In this document: one piece after another, positions 18,751-30,641 of the stretch
How the letters are laid out: every line of letters begins with the position of its first letter
How positions within the stretch are numbered: position 1 is the first letter of the stretch
From: Phaeosaccion multiseriatum
Lineage: Eukaryota; Ochrophyta, other classes
Direction of reading: 5' to 3'
Length of the DNA: 64,000 nucleotides
Assembly: GCA_965112735.1 (NCBI GenBank)
Contig: OZ218963.1
Location: 558,001-622,000 of the forward strand
Translations under genes and position numbers: made by a program
Notes under the pieces: model-generated
Told to the model about the DNA's origin: nothing
What the model saw: only the letters and a program-made list of their open reading frames with translations
Database searches by the model: none

Positions 18751-21700
18751 GTGCATGCGTGAGTGACTGAGTGACTGAGTGACAAAGTGAGTGAATGGGT
18801 GCGCTGCCCCTTTACCTGGTCAGCGCCCATGCTGCCCCCATAGAGCATGTCGTGGAGCCAGAAGATGTCCAGGGGGGAGATGCGGCCCGTTGTGAGGTCG
18901 GCGGGGAGGATGACCATCATTACTGCATACATGTATTGGTTGGTTGGTCGGTTGGTTGGTGGATGGATGAGGGGCAGGATAGAGAGGGGGAGAGAGGGGG
19001 GGGGAGGGAGCATAGGAGGAGAGAGAGATGGAAGGGGAGCAGGAGAAGGGAGGTACATGGAAGGAGGACAGGAGAAGAGGACAGAGAGAGCGATGAAGGA
19101 TGGCAGTGGATGGGTGAGTGGTGGTGCTCGCTCGCTCAACTCCCATCCCACTTTGTGTGTGTGTGTGTGTGTGTTAGTGTGTGTGTGTGTTAGTGTGTGC
19201 GTGTGTGTGTGTGTGTGTGTGCGTGTGTGTGTGTGTGTAGTGTGTGTCTGTGTGTGCTCAACTCACTCACTCACTTACTCACTCCCTCCCGTCTTCTCCT
19301 TCTCCTTCTCCCTTCCTCCATCCCTCCCTCTCTTCCTCCCTGACTTGTACTTACCCTGCATTTTCTCAGACAGTGAGGCACAAGGTGAGAAGAGCCACAG
19401 AGTGAGGGCGAAGTCCGCGAAGGTCAAGCAATCTGCTGCCATCTCCCACTCTTGCCACTGCTGCTCCAGCCTAGTGAGGGAGTGAGTCAGTGAGTGAGTG
19501 GGTGAGGGAGGGAGATCGAGTGGGTGAGTGAGTGAGTGAGTAAGTAAGTGAGTGAGTGAGTGAGTGAGTGAGTGAGTGAGTGAGCGTGTGAGTGGCTGAG
19601 TGAGTGAGTGAGTGAGTGGGTGAGTGAGTGAGTGAGTGAGTGAGTAGGGGGGGTTGTGCCTTTGTGATCGTGGGAATAATGTAGACAGATTAGAGAGGGA
19701 GAGAGAGAGAGAGAGAATAAGCGAGAGCGAGCCGGAACGAGCTAGAGAGGGAGATGGAGAGGGAGAGAGACAAAGGAAAGTGGGGAAGAGGGAAAGAGAT
19801 AACTGCCACTGCAGCTAACAGACATAACGGACAGTTAACAGACAGTTAACGGACAGATAACGGAAAGATACACGAGACGAGGGGATGATCGGGGCTCACG
19901 CTAGGCCCATGCACGCCCCCCATCCACTACCATCCACTGCCATCCACTACCATCCACTGCCATCCACTACCATTCACTACCATCCACTACCATCCACCAC
20001 CATCCACTACCGTCCACTACCGTCCACTACCATCCACTACCATCCACTGCCATCCACTACCATCCACTACCATCCAATACCATTCACTACCATCCACTAC
20101 CATCCACTACCGTCCACCACCATCCACTACCGTCCACTACCATCCACTGCCATCCACTACCATCCACTACCATCCACCCACCTTTCCCGCTCCACCTCGT
20201 GCTCCTCCTCCTGCTTCCTCCTGCTTGCTTGTAACGCCAACAGCTTCGCTTGCCTCTCGGCACGTGCAGCTGCGCGTGCCTGCTCCTTCTTCTCGCTCTT
20301 CTTCTCGCTCTTCTTTCGGCGGGAGGAGGAGGACGACGATGGTTCCTCCCCTTTCCTCCCTCCGCTCCTCCCTCTCCTCCCCCTCGCGGGCGTGCCTGCC
20401 CTAGCAGCAGAAGTCGCAGCATCGTCGCCAAGGCCCTCTCCTGTACCACCAACTGCTGCACCCTTGTCACCATCCCCATCAATCCGTCTGCCTCCCCTCC
20501 TCTTGTTGCCCGCCTGTCTGCCTCCCCTCCTCCTTGGGGAATCTGAATCTTCAGCCTCCTCCTCGCCCTCCTCCCTCGGGGATTCACTGACATGGTTTGA
20601 AACGGGGCTGCTTGTTTTGTGCACTTTTCTCTCCTTGCTGTCAGCCTCCTCTCGGGCCTTGCTCATCTCTTTTACTTCACTTCCACTGCCATCTCCTGAT
20701 GCTTGTTTCCCTCCGGCCTTGCGCCCCTGTCCCTCCACCCCCCCCTCCTTCTTCCCTGTACCCCCTTTTTGCTCGGTCGTGCCTCTGTCGGGAGATGGTT
20801 CCCCGGGGGTTGCTCCCTCCACTACCCCCTCCTCCTCCTCCTCCTCCTCCTCGGTGTTCTTCTCCTTCATCTTCTTCTCTTTCCGTAGATGCTCAGCCCC
20901 CTTCCCCTTGGGCTTTCTCCTCTCCCCTCTCTGCTTCTTTCTCCCTCTCCTCTCCGCCTTGCCCTCCTCCCCCTCCTCCGCCTCCTCCTCCTCCTCCTCC
21001 TCCTCCTCATCCTCCTCCTTCTCCTCCTCCTCCTCCTCCTGCTTCTCCTCGCCCCCATCCCTTCCTTCCTCCTCTTGCTTCCCCTCCTCCTTCTCCCCCC
21101 TCCCCTCCTCTTTCTTCCCCTCCTCCCCCTCCACCTTCGTCCTCCTTCTCCTCCTCTTCTTTCTCTCGTTAAGAAGCCGCCTGCGTTGGTTGTCTACGTC
21201 GTCGTTCCCCTTATCATGCCCTGAGGTATCACTTCCGACCCGTCCGTTTCGTGCGACTCCTCCTCCCTCGTTCCCCACAACCTTCTCTTCCTCCTCCTCC
21301 TGCTCCTCCTCATTCCCCTCCCTCTCCTCCTCCTCCTCCTCCTCCTCCTCCTCCTCCTCCTCCTCCTCCTCCTCCTCCCCCTTCTTCTTCGCCTTCTCCG
21401 CCTTCTTCTCTCCCCCCTCCTTCTCCTCCTCCTCCTCCTCCTCCTTATCCCCCTCCCTCTGTTGCTGCTGTACTACCAACTCCCCCCCCTCGCCCTCCTT
21501 GCCTGAGTCCTTGCCACGCCCTTCGCTGCCCCTCCTCTCCTCATCACCATCACTGTCGTCGTCGATCTCCTCAATGACTTTGTTATCGTCCTCGAGTGTT
21601 GTGCCGCTGGAGCCCCTCTTCTCCCGTCGCTTCAGTCGCATTTGATCCCCTCCCCCCTTCTCCCCCTCCTCCTGCTGCTCCTCCTCCTCCTCCTCCTCCT

Positions 21701-23661
21701 CCTCCTCCTCCTCCTCCTGCTGCTGCTGCTGCTCCTGCTGCTCCTCCTCCTCTTCCTCCTCGCTGTCCTCCCACTCCTCCTCCTCCTCATCATCATCATA
21801 AACCAGAGGAGGAGGGGGTTGCGACGGCTTGAGAAGCGGAGGAGCAAGAATTCGGACTAGGTAGGCCGGAAGGAGCGGACAGAGGACAAGCTCGGGCTGA
21901 CTCAAGAAGCTTTCTCTGCAGCACAAGAGCTCCGATCGGGTGCCATCCATACTGCCGCGCTCCTCTATCGCGATGTTGTTGTAGCGTTTCTCGAGTCGGC
22001 CGAGGGTTTTGCTAGTGACTGCGCGGGTGGGGGAGGGAGGGAAGAAAGGGAGGAAGGAAGGAAGGAAGGAAGGGAAGGAAGGGAGGAAGGAAGGAAGGGA
22101 GGGGAGGGGAGGGAGATAGGGAGGGGAGGGAGTGAGGGACGCAGTAGAGGCGAAGGGAAGGTGACGTAAAGTGAATTGGCCCGTCAAGTGCCATCTGGGG
22201 AGCTCCTCCCCCAAAAGGCGACGCAGCACTACAATGTAGCGCAAGGCTAAGTTAGTTCGGGTCTGGGGGTGACACCCTTCCACTGTTATACGATTCACAA
22301 AGACTGGGTGTCAGTTAGTCAGTCAGTCAGTCAGTCAGTCAGAGTGTCAGTCAGTCAGAGTGTCAGTCAGTCAGTCAGTCAGTTAGTCAGTCAGTCAGAG
22401 TGTCAGTCAGTTTGTCAGTCAGTTAGTCAGTCAGTCAGTCAGTTAGTCAGTCAGTCAGTCAGTCAGTCAGTCAGTCAGTCAGTCAGTCAGTCAGTCAGTT
22501 AGTCAGTCAGTTAGTCAATCAGTCAGTCAGTTAGTCGGTCAGTTAGTTGGTCAGTCAGTCAGAGCCTGATGTCAGTCAGTCGGTCAGGGCTTGGCGTCAT
22601 TCAGTACTTGGTGTCAGTCAGTCAGTACTTGGTGTCAGTCAGTCAGTCAGTACTTGGTGTCAGTCAGTAGTCAGTACTTGGTGTCAGTCAGTCAGTCAGG
22701 GCTTGGCGTCATTCTGGTGTTTCCTCAAGTACCTAGAAGGACATCACAAGACAGACACACACGCGCGCGCACACACACGCACACGTACACAAATGCACAC
22801 ATGCACACACACGCGTACACACGCACACACGGGCGCGCACACACACACACACACGTACACACAAGCACACACACATGTGCATCCACGCACACACACACAC
22901 ACACGCACACATGCACACACACTAAAGACAGCCCCCCCCCCCCCCAACAAGCAAAGGTTCCCGCTCCAGGGGGTGTAGAGAGCATCACCTCCCTCTCATT
23001 CATTCCACAGCTTGGCTTGGCCCCGAGACATGCAAGTGGATGCCTACGTCTTGCGTCCTACCTACCTTCCTACCTGCCTACTTACCTACCCACCTACGTA
23101 CCTACCTACCTTCCCGCCTACCTACCTACCACCTCCCTTCCTACCTACCTACCTACCTACCTACCTACCTACCTACCTACCTGCCTACTTACCTACCCAC
23201 CTACGTACCTACCTACCTTCCCGCCCACCTACCTACCACCTCCCTTCCTACCTACCTACCTACCTACCACCTTCCTTCCTACCTACCTACCTACCCACCT
23301 GCCTGCCTACCTGCCTACCTACCTACCTACCTACCTCCTTCCTACCCTCCCACCCGCCTACCTGCCTACCTACCTGCCTACCTACCTGCCTACCTACCTG
23401 CCTACCTATCTACCTACCTACCTACCTACCTGCCTGCCTAGCCACCTGCCTACCTCGCTACCCACCTACCTACCTCCCTCCCTCCTTCCTCCCTCCCTTC
23501 CTACCTACCTACCTACCTACCAACCCCCTCAGCAGCCCGTTCACTTCCTCCCTCTCTCCCTGTCTCTCTCCCTGTCTTACAGCAAGTCACTCACATCTGC
23601 ACTGGCGGGGTGCTTGGCGGTGGGCTCTCCGTCGAGGGCTTTGAAGGCTTTCCTTCACCAT
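18166..23661 (-). CDS. Large acidic low-complexity protein with an unrecognised conserved-looking C-terminus
   Basis: I do not recognise the family. Exons in transcript order: 23661-23595 (tentative), 22303-22166, 22018-20182, 19470-19355, 18922-18816, 18288-18166; every phase agrees and the total is about 795 residues. The 1,837-base central exon encodes a short ordered region ([18 protein letters not shown]), then about 560 residues dominated by Glu, Lys, Gly and Arg, with runs of Glu. It closes with a basic helix, [13 protein letters not shown]. The last three exons give an ordered hydrophobic tail with [32 protein letters not shown] and [14 protein letters not shown]. That tail is the part most likely to be conserved. 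A nuclear, chromatin-type protein is possible from composition alone, but no domain supports it. The first exon and the weak GTCACC donor at 22165 are uncertain. Confidence 0.6.
18335..18790 (-). repeat. (GAGT)n array in intron
   Basis: About 450 bases of GAGT/GTGA repeats with GCGTGCGT and GACTGACT variants fill the last intron (18289-18815) of the acidic-protein gene. Confidence 0.95.
18923..19354 (-). repeat. Intron with GAGAGG and (GT)n tracts
   Basis: GGTTGGTTGGTCGG repeats (18938-18960), GGGAGAGA-rich sequence (18975-19090), one GATGGCAGTGGATGG copy (19098-19112) and GT repeats (19155-19260). Confidence 0.8.
19471..20181 (-). repeat. Intron with (GAGT)n and a CCATCCACTA array
   Basis: GAGT repeats span 19480-19650. 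Positions 19917-20178 are about 26 units of the 10-mer CCATCCACTA/CCATCCACTG, a tandem expansion of the second dispersed motif ending at the donor of the large exon. A GA-rich stretch lies between them. Confidence 0.9.
22304..23594 (-). repeat. Long intron with (GTCA)n, CA and (CTAC)n arrays
   Basis: GTCA repeats (22310-22720) include about five units of GTCAGTACTTGGTGTCAG. CA/GCAC-rich repeats cover 22755-22925 and CTAC tetramers with CTGC and CCAC variants cover 23055-23525. Around 22965-23050 there is unique sequence, but no exon fits its phase. Confidence 0.85.
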
Positions 23662-24475
23662 TGTCCCCAACAACAGTAAGAGTAGTCCGGAGAAAAACAC
23701 CACAGATAAGAGAGAGAGAGAGGAGAGTGCAACAACACGACTACCTATGGACTTATCTTATCCCCTTCCCTTCATTTGCCTGCCTGCGAAAGGGAAGTGG
23801 GGAAGGGGGTTGGAGGAGGGAGGGAAGGGGAGGAAGGGACAGGGGCCCAAGGAGATGGGATAGATATTAGGTAAGAGACATTTGCCACACATAAGCACAC
23901 CGAGAGATGAGACAGAGACACAGAGGGAGGGAGGAGAGAGAGTGGGAGGGATCGACAGAGGGAGAGGTTAAGAGGAAGGAGAGAGAGGCGAGAAAAAAAA
24001 GCTAAAACAAACAAAATACAGCAAAGAAGCTCATGACAAAAGGAAAGCTCCTCTGGTAGAGAGAGAGTCTTGATAGAGGAGAAAGAGAGAGAGAGGCAGA
24101 GCGAGAGAGAGAGAGATAGAGAGTGTGTGAGAGAGAGAGCGCGCGCGAGACAGCGAGACAGAGCAGAGAGCGAGAGAGAGAAGAGAGAGCTGATGGAAGA
24201 AATGAAGAGAAAAGACAACGCAGAAAGGGGAACGAGAGAGGAAAGAAGAGAAAAACGAAAGAGGAGGGTGCTGACACACGTACAGTTCGCACTCGCGCTC
24301 CTGCATCTAATAAAGTACATGTATCACTTCGAAAAGGAACCAAGTGAAAAAAAGAGAAAAAAAAACAAAAAAACTACGTAAGTACTTACGCCGAACCGTT
24401 GCAAACCCTTCCCTCCCCCCCTTCCCCCCTCCCTTTTTCTCTCTGCCAGATCAGATCTCTCTTTAGAGAGCGGCC
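23662..24475. promoter_or_regulatory. Divergent region between the acidic-protein gene and DNAI4
   Basis: 814 bases between two start codons read outward. 23800-24260 is strongly purine-biased on the + strand (GGGA, AGAG repeats). The 3' end has AAAAGAGAAAAAAAAACAAA and TACGTAAGTACTTACG just before the DNAI4 5' UTR. Both promoters must lie here; no specific site is certain. Confidence 0.5.
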
Positions 24476-25279
24476 ATGGCTTCGAGAGCGAACTTCTCGC
24501 AAGTAGGAGGGGGAGGAGGAGGAGGAGGAGGAGGAGGAGGGGTTGGGGTGGCAGCCTTGGGAGGAGGCCCACAGCAGCCATCGCAACAGTCTTCCTCCAA
24601 TAACCAGCAACGCAGCCGAATGCTTGGCGGAGCTGATGGGCGGTCTCGAGGTGTGGGCGGCATGAGCAGGCCGAACAACGTCAGTACGTTTGCATCGGGC
24701 ATGCACGGCGGGGGGGGCGGGTCCGTGAAAGTGTTCCTGAATGGAGTAAATGTCACGCCCCAGAGGCTGATGAAGCTGAGCGGGGAAGGTGGAGGAGCAG
24801 CAGGGGGATCAGGAGGGGGGTCCGCGACAGCATCGGCAGGAGGAACAGGCGGGCTGCCACCTAGTCTGGGCGGCGTGGGCATGCAGGGAAAGACCACAAG
24901 GTCCTCTTTTCAGAGGGGAGGTGCTGGCACGGCAGCTGGCGGGACAAACAAAGAGGGGGCAGTCACCACAGCAGCAGCAGCAGCAAGCAAAAGCAGTAAG
25001 CCTGGAGGAGGAAGAGGAGGGGGGGGGAGAAGCGGCAAGCACAAAAAGGGGAGAAAGGACGGCGACAAGGAGGGGCTTGACCTCGACCGCCCCGTAACTG
25101 TGATTCTGTCCGAAACACCAACCCACATGCTTCTCGACGTGCGAGGCAGCGCTGTGAGCACAGATTTCAAGGACTTCGATCGGTTTCAGACGGAAAAAGC
25201 CGAGTACCTCAAGCACCTAGGGCTTCGAGAGGGGAGTGATAAGTTTGTGGAGAAGCATACCCAGGTGAGATGACATCGC

Positions 25280-25351
<72 letters not shown>

Positions 25352-25541
25352 TTATGTGTGTTGTGTGTGCGTGTGTTGTGTGCGTGAGTGTGAGGAATGC
25401 AAATGAGGGGGGGCTCCCAACACCCCCTCTAACAACCCCCCTTCTAACACCCCCCCCCTCTTACCACAACACACACACACACACACACTCACACACACTC
25501 ACACACACACACACACAACACACACACACACACACACACAC

Positions 25542-25602
<61 letters not shown>

Positions 25603-26694
25603 CTACGACAAGACCATCAACGGCGCCCAAAAGAACAAGGAGGTTATGGCTTCTGCACCCCCTGTCAAAGACGCCTCCTGCAGCGCCACTACATGGGAAA
25701 TACACGACGAGCAAATGAAAGGCATCGACACCGGCGTAGGAGATGATAACGTGTATGGCGACATGACGGGCAGCGGAGGGTCAAAGCGGGACAGTGCCTC
25801 TTCAATGGCAACCATGAGTGACGTGGCGAGAGAGGCCAGCCAGCTTGTGGCGGTTACGTTGGCGAGCGAGGGTTGCCTACTTGAAACGGAAAACACGCTT
25901 CCCCCACCGCCGTTGCCCACGGACGAGGGAGGAGGCGGAGGAGGAGGAGGAGGAGGAGGGGGAGGAGGGAGAGGAGGAGGAGGGCCACACACCGGTGTGG
26001 GTGGTAAGGCCATGCCCAATGGTCGTGGAGGGGGGCTGGGGGTGGGAGGCGAATCCAAGGCGGGGGGGGCTGGAGCGCTTTCGAGAATGTCGGTGGGACA
26101 AGGGCCCCCGGGGGGGGGGACTGGGGGACCTGTAGCGGCGGCTGAGACTCCTTCAAGCCCTCGACATGTGGCACGGGTGAGTGAGTTAGTGATACAGAGG
26201 GAGGGAGGGAGGGAGGGGAGGGAGGGAGGGAGAGAGGGAGGGAGGGAGGGAGGGAGGGAGGGAGGGAGGGAGGGAGGGAGGGAGGGAGGGAGGGAGGGAG
26301 GGAGGGAGGGAGGGAGGGAGGGAGGGAGGGAGGGAGGGAGGGAGGGAGGGAGGGAGGGAGGGAGGGAGGGAGGGAGGGAGGGAGGGAGGGAGGGAGGGAG
26401 GGAGGGAGGGAGGGAGGGAGGGAGGGAGGGAGGGAGGGAGGGAGGGAGGGAGGGAGGGAGGGAGGGAGGGAGGGAGTGATGGAGGGAGGGAGGGAGGGAG
26501 GGAGGGAGGAAGTGATGGAGGGAGGAAGGAAGGAAGGGAGGGAGGAAGGAAGGGAGGGAGGGAGAGAGGGAGGGAGGGAAGGGAGGGAGGGAGGGAGGGA
26601 AAGAGAGAGGGAGGGAGAGAGACTTGGAGAGGTACCCCACCCACCCCACCCCACTTTGTGTCCTGACACCCACCCACCGTCCATTCACTATCAT

Positions 26695-26739
<45 letters not shown>

Positions 26740-29700
26740 AGATTCTGGCCCAGCAGCAGGCCGAGCACATAATGAAGTCAGGGGAACTCCTCCGCTCTCT
26801 TCAGCTCGTCGGACGTTCTTTATTTCAGAACGCGTCCTTCGCCAAGCAGCTTGAATATCGGAACCTTCCCTCTGTCGTGGAGGACGGCAGTGGACGCGGA
26901 GGGCGTGGAGGGTCTTCGGGCGACGACCCGAATAACCAGCATCCCAACCACCCGCAGGGAGGGGAGGTAGACGGAAATGGAGGAGTAGGGAGCAGTGATG
27001 CGGTGGTCAAATCAGGTGCAGACGGGGACGACGGCGCAGTTGGTGATACAGCAGGAGCAGCAGGAGCAGCAGGAGCAACAGGAGCAGCAGCAGGAGCAGC
27101 AGCAGCAGGAGGAGGAGCAGCAGCAGGAGCAGGAGCAGGAGGAGCAGGAGGAGGAGGTGGTGGGGATGGAGCGTCTGTAGTAGGAGCCGCGGGAGCCGTC
27201 GGCAGGCCAGAGGATGGCAGTGGATGGGCGGCTGGAGGAGAGGACGGAGGAGGGGCTGGAGGGATGCCACAGCCCCCCGGGGACGATGCTACCAAGGCAG
27301 GGACGGGGGCAGCAGCAGGGGGAGGGGTAGGTACCACCAATGGGATGGGCAGGGCTTACCAACCAGAGTTGAAGAAGCTATGGACTCATCGCTACCCATA
27401 TGCGGCTCGGGGTGGGCAGGGGGGCGGGAGGGGAGGCGGCAGTGGAAGAGGAAGGGGCGGGCGGTCGAGCGGAGGGAAGGGAAGGACCAACCAGAAAGGA
27501 GGAGGAGGGGGAGGAGGAGGGGGAGGAGGAGGAGAAGGAGGAGGGGGAGGAGGGGGAGGGGGAGGAGGAGGGAAAACCGATGCTCCCGAGACAGACGAAG
27601 GAGGGGAGGAAAGCATCGAGGCCAAGAACACGATAAGCGAGGAGGAGGAGGCTGCTGGTGGGAGAAAGGCCGGGGGGGAGGACGGGGAGGGAGGGGGGGA
27701 GGAGGGCGACGCAACGACGGGCGAGAAAGGTGGTAAAGGAGAAGGAGGAGGAGAAGGAGGAGGAGGAGGAGGAGGAGGAGAAGGAGGAGGAGGTGGCGCT
27801 GGAGGAGGGGGAGGAACAGAAGGGGAAGGAGCAACAGCCGGAGGAGGAGGAGGAGGAGGAGGAGGAGGAGGAGGAGGAGGAGGAGGAGGAGGAGGAGGAG
27901 GAGGAGGAGGAGGAGGAGGAGGAGGACGGGGAGGTGGTGTTGGTAAAGGAGGAGGAGGAGGAGGAGGAGGAGGAGGAGGAGGAGGAGGAGGAGGAGGAGG
28001 AGATGGGAAGAACACGGCCACACAGGGAGGGCGTCGGGGTCAGCACCGGGGGGGGCCTGGGGGGGCTGCTGGGGGGAGGATGGCAGGGCACGGGCAGCAC
28101 GCTCGACAGGTGACCGCCATTAGCTTCCACAGATTGAATGGGGACATTTGCGCCGTGGGGTACGGCGGTTACAAACATTCCGTGGAAGCTGCGGGAGGCG
28201 GCAAGATTCTCTTTTGGTCCATGAGAGACCCTGAGTTTCCCGAGCGGGCCATTACGACTCACAGTGCGGCGACGGCGCTGGATTTTAGCGCCCGACACCC
28301 CAACCTCCTCGCCGTGGGCATGTACGATGGAACCATCGCCGTGTATGATGGGGCCAAGGAGGGTCAGGTTGGTGTAGTATGTCAGTGGGTGGATGTAGTA
28401 AGTCAGTGGGTGGGTGGGTGGGTGTGAGTGGGTGGGTGGGAGGGTGGCTACGAGTGGGTGGGTGGGGTTTTGAGGATGGGCGGGTGAATATCCATTACTA
28501 CAAACTGAAACTCACCATTCATTGACTGCTCACTGTGCACAACGAACTGAAACTTGTTCCACCAACAGGCGGCCAACCAACCGCTCGTGGAGAGCAGCAC
28601 GAGCACAGGCAAGCACACGTATCCGGTGTGGAACATTCGGTGGATAAATAAGGTACGTAAGGGGTACGTAAGGGGACACGTGAGAATACATGCGTTAAGG
28701 ATAGGATAAGTTCAGGGCATGGAAGGATGGAAAGGATGCACAAGGTAATAAGCCTTCGCCCTTCACCCTTCACCATTTACGTTGACCCTTAGCCCTCCTC
28801 CTCCTCCTCCTCCTCCTCCTCCTCCTCCTCCTCCTCCTCCTCCTCCTCCTCCTCCTCCTCCTCCTCCTCCTCCTCCTCCTCCTCCTCCCCCTCCTCCTCC
28901 TCCTCCTCCTCCTCCTCCTCCTCCTCCTCCTCCTCCTCCTCCTCCTCCTCCTCCTCCTCCTCCTCCTCCTCCTCCTCCTCCTCCTCCTCCTCCTCCTCCT
29001 CCTCCTCCTCCTCCTCCTCCTCCTCCTCCTCCTCCTCCTCCTCCCTCCTCCTCCTCCTCCTCCTCCTCCTCCTCCTCCTCCTCCTCCTCCTCCTCCTCCT
29101 CCTCCTCCTCCTCCTCCTCCTCCTCCTCCTCCTCCTCCTCCTCCTCCTCCTCCTCCTCCTCCTCCTCCTCCTCCCCCTCCTCCTCCTCCTTCTCCTCCTC
29201 CTCCTCCTCCTCCTCCTCCTCCTCCTCCTCCTCCTCCTCCTCCCTCTTCCTCCATAGGGGGCGGAGCGAGGGGAGAGTTTGGTCAGCGTGTCCACGGATG
29301 GAAGGGTCGTGGAGTGGAGCATGAAGAAGGGACTCTCACACACTCCTCTCATGCTGTTGAAGCGGGTTGGTATTTCGGAAGGCGTCATTAGTCGCCAGGC
29401 TGCAGGGCTCTGCTTCGACTTTCCTGTTGGAGACCCCACTACCTACTTTGCTGGCACTGAGGTGAGTTTGAGTTTCGAGTGGTGTGCATAGCTGTTGAAG
29501 CGGGTGGGTGTGCCTCGGAAGGCGTCATTAGTCGCCAGGCTGCAGGGCTCTGCTTCGACTTTCCTGTTGGAGACCCCACTACCTACTTTGCTGGCACTGA
29601 GGTGAGTTTGAGTTTCGAGTGGTGTGCATAGTGTAAGTGGTGGGTGTGCCTAGAGAGAGGGAGGGAGGGAGGGAGGGAGGGGAGGGAGGGAGGGGAGGGA

Positions 29701-30608
29701 GGGAGGGAGGGAGGGAGGGAGGGAGGGAGGGAGGGAGGGAGGGAGGGAGAGAGGGAGGGAGCGAGGGAGGGAGAGAGGGAGGGAGGGAGAGAGGGAGAGA
29801 GAGAGGGAGAGAGAGAGGGAGAGAGAGAGGGAGAGAGAGGGAGGGAGGGAGGGAGAGAGAGAGGGAGAGAGATAGGGAGGGAGGGAGAGAGATAGGGAGC
29901 GAGGGAGGGAGAGAGAGAGGGAGAGAGAGAGGGAGCGAGGGAGGGAGAGAGAGAGGGAGAGAGAGAGGGAGAGAGAGGGAGAGAGGGAGAGAGAGAGGGA
30001 GAGAGAGAGGGAGAGAGAGAGGGAGAGAGAGAGGGAGAGGGAGGGAGAGAGAGGGAGAGAGAGAGAGAGGGAGAGAGAGAGGGAGGGTGAGAGAGAGGGA
30101 GAGAGAGAGGGAGAGAGAGAGGGAGAGAGAGAGGGAGAGAGAGAGAGGCGGTCGCAAGACATGGGGGCCGAGTGTCGACCAATCAAATTGAAACTAAAAA
30201 CGTTGCCCTCCATCGACTGCCATCCCATCTGAAACCCGACCCCCCTCAACTTTGCATAATTGGTGCCATCTGGTGCCATCAGGACGGTCTGGTGCACAAG
30301 TGTAGCACCAGCTACAACGAGCAGTATCTGGAGACATACGTGGGTCACACGGCCCCTGTTTACCGCATCGCTTGCTCCCCGTTCTGCGACCGGCTCTTCC
30401 TCTCGTGCTCGGCTGATTGGACAGGTGGGTGAAGAGAGAGGGGATGGCAGTGGATGGAAGGGTGGGGGGGTTGGAGGGTGTTGGCGGGGGATGGCAGTGG
30501 ATGGCGGGGGATGGGAGGTCCAGTTTTGTTTTTAGTTCATTTTCCTCTCACTTTCGGTTTATTGACCTCATCTCCCCCCTCTCCTTGCAACCGCCTCTGA
30601 CTCTTCTC

Positions 30609-30641
<33 letters not shown>

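Noticed and set aside
19885-21645. Long + strand open frame rich in Ser and Pro
   Set aside because: It is the antisense of the acidic minus-strand exon 20182-22018 plus repeat; the minus-strand frame joins in phase to ordered exons.
25646-26479. Read-through of the DNAI4 exon into a GGREGGRE repeat
   Set aside because: The exon ends at 26176 with a good GTGAGT donor and the next exon resumes in phase at 26742.
28782-29439. Open frames of poly-Pro, poly-Ser, poly-Glu or poly-Arg over the CTC array
   Set aside because: Trinucleotide repeats are open in all frames; conserved DNAI4 sequence shows that this is an intron.
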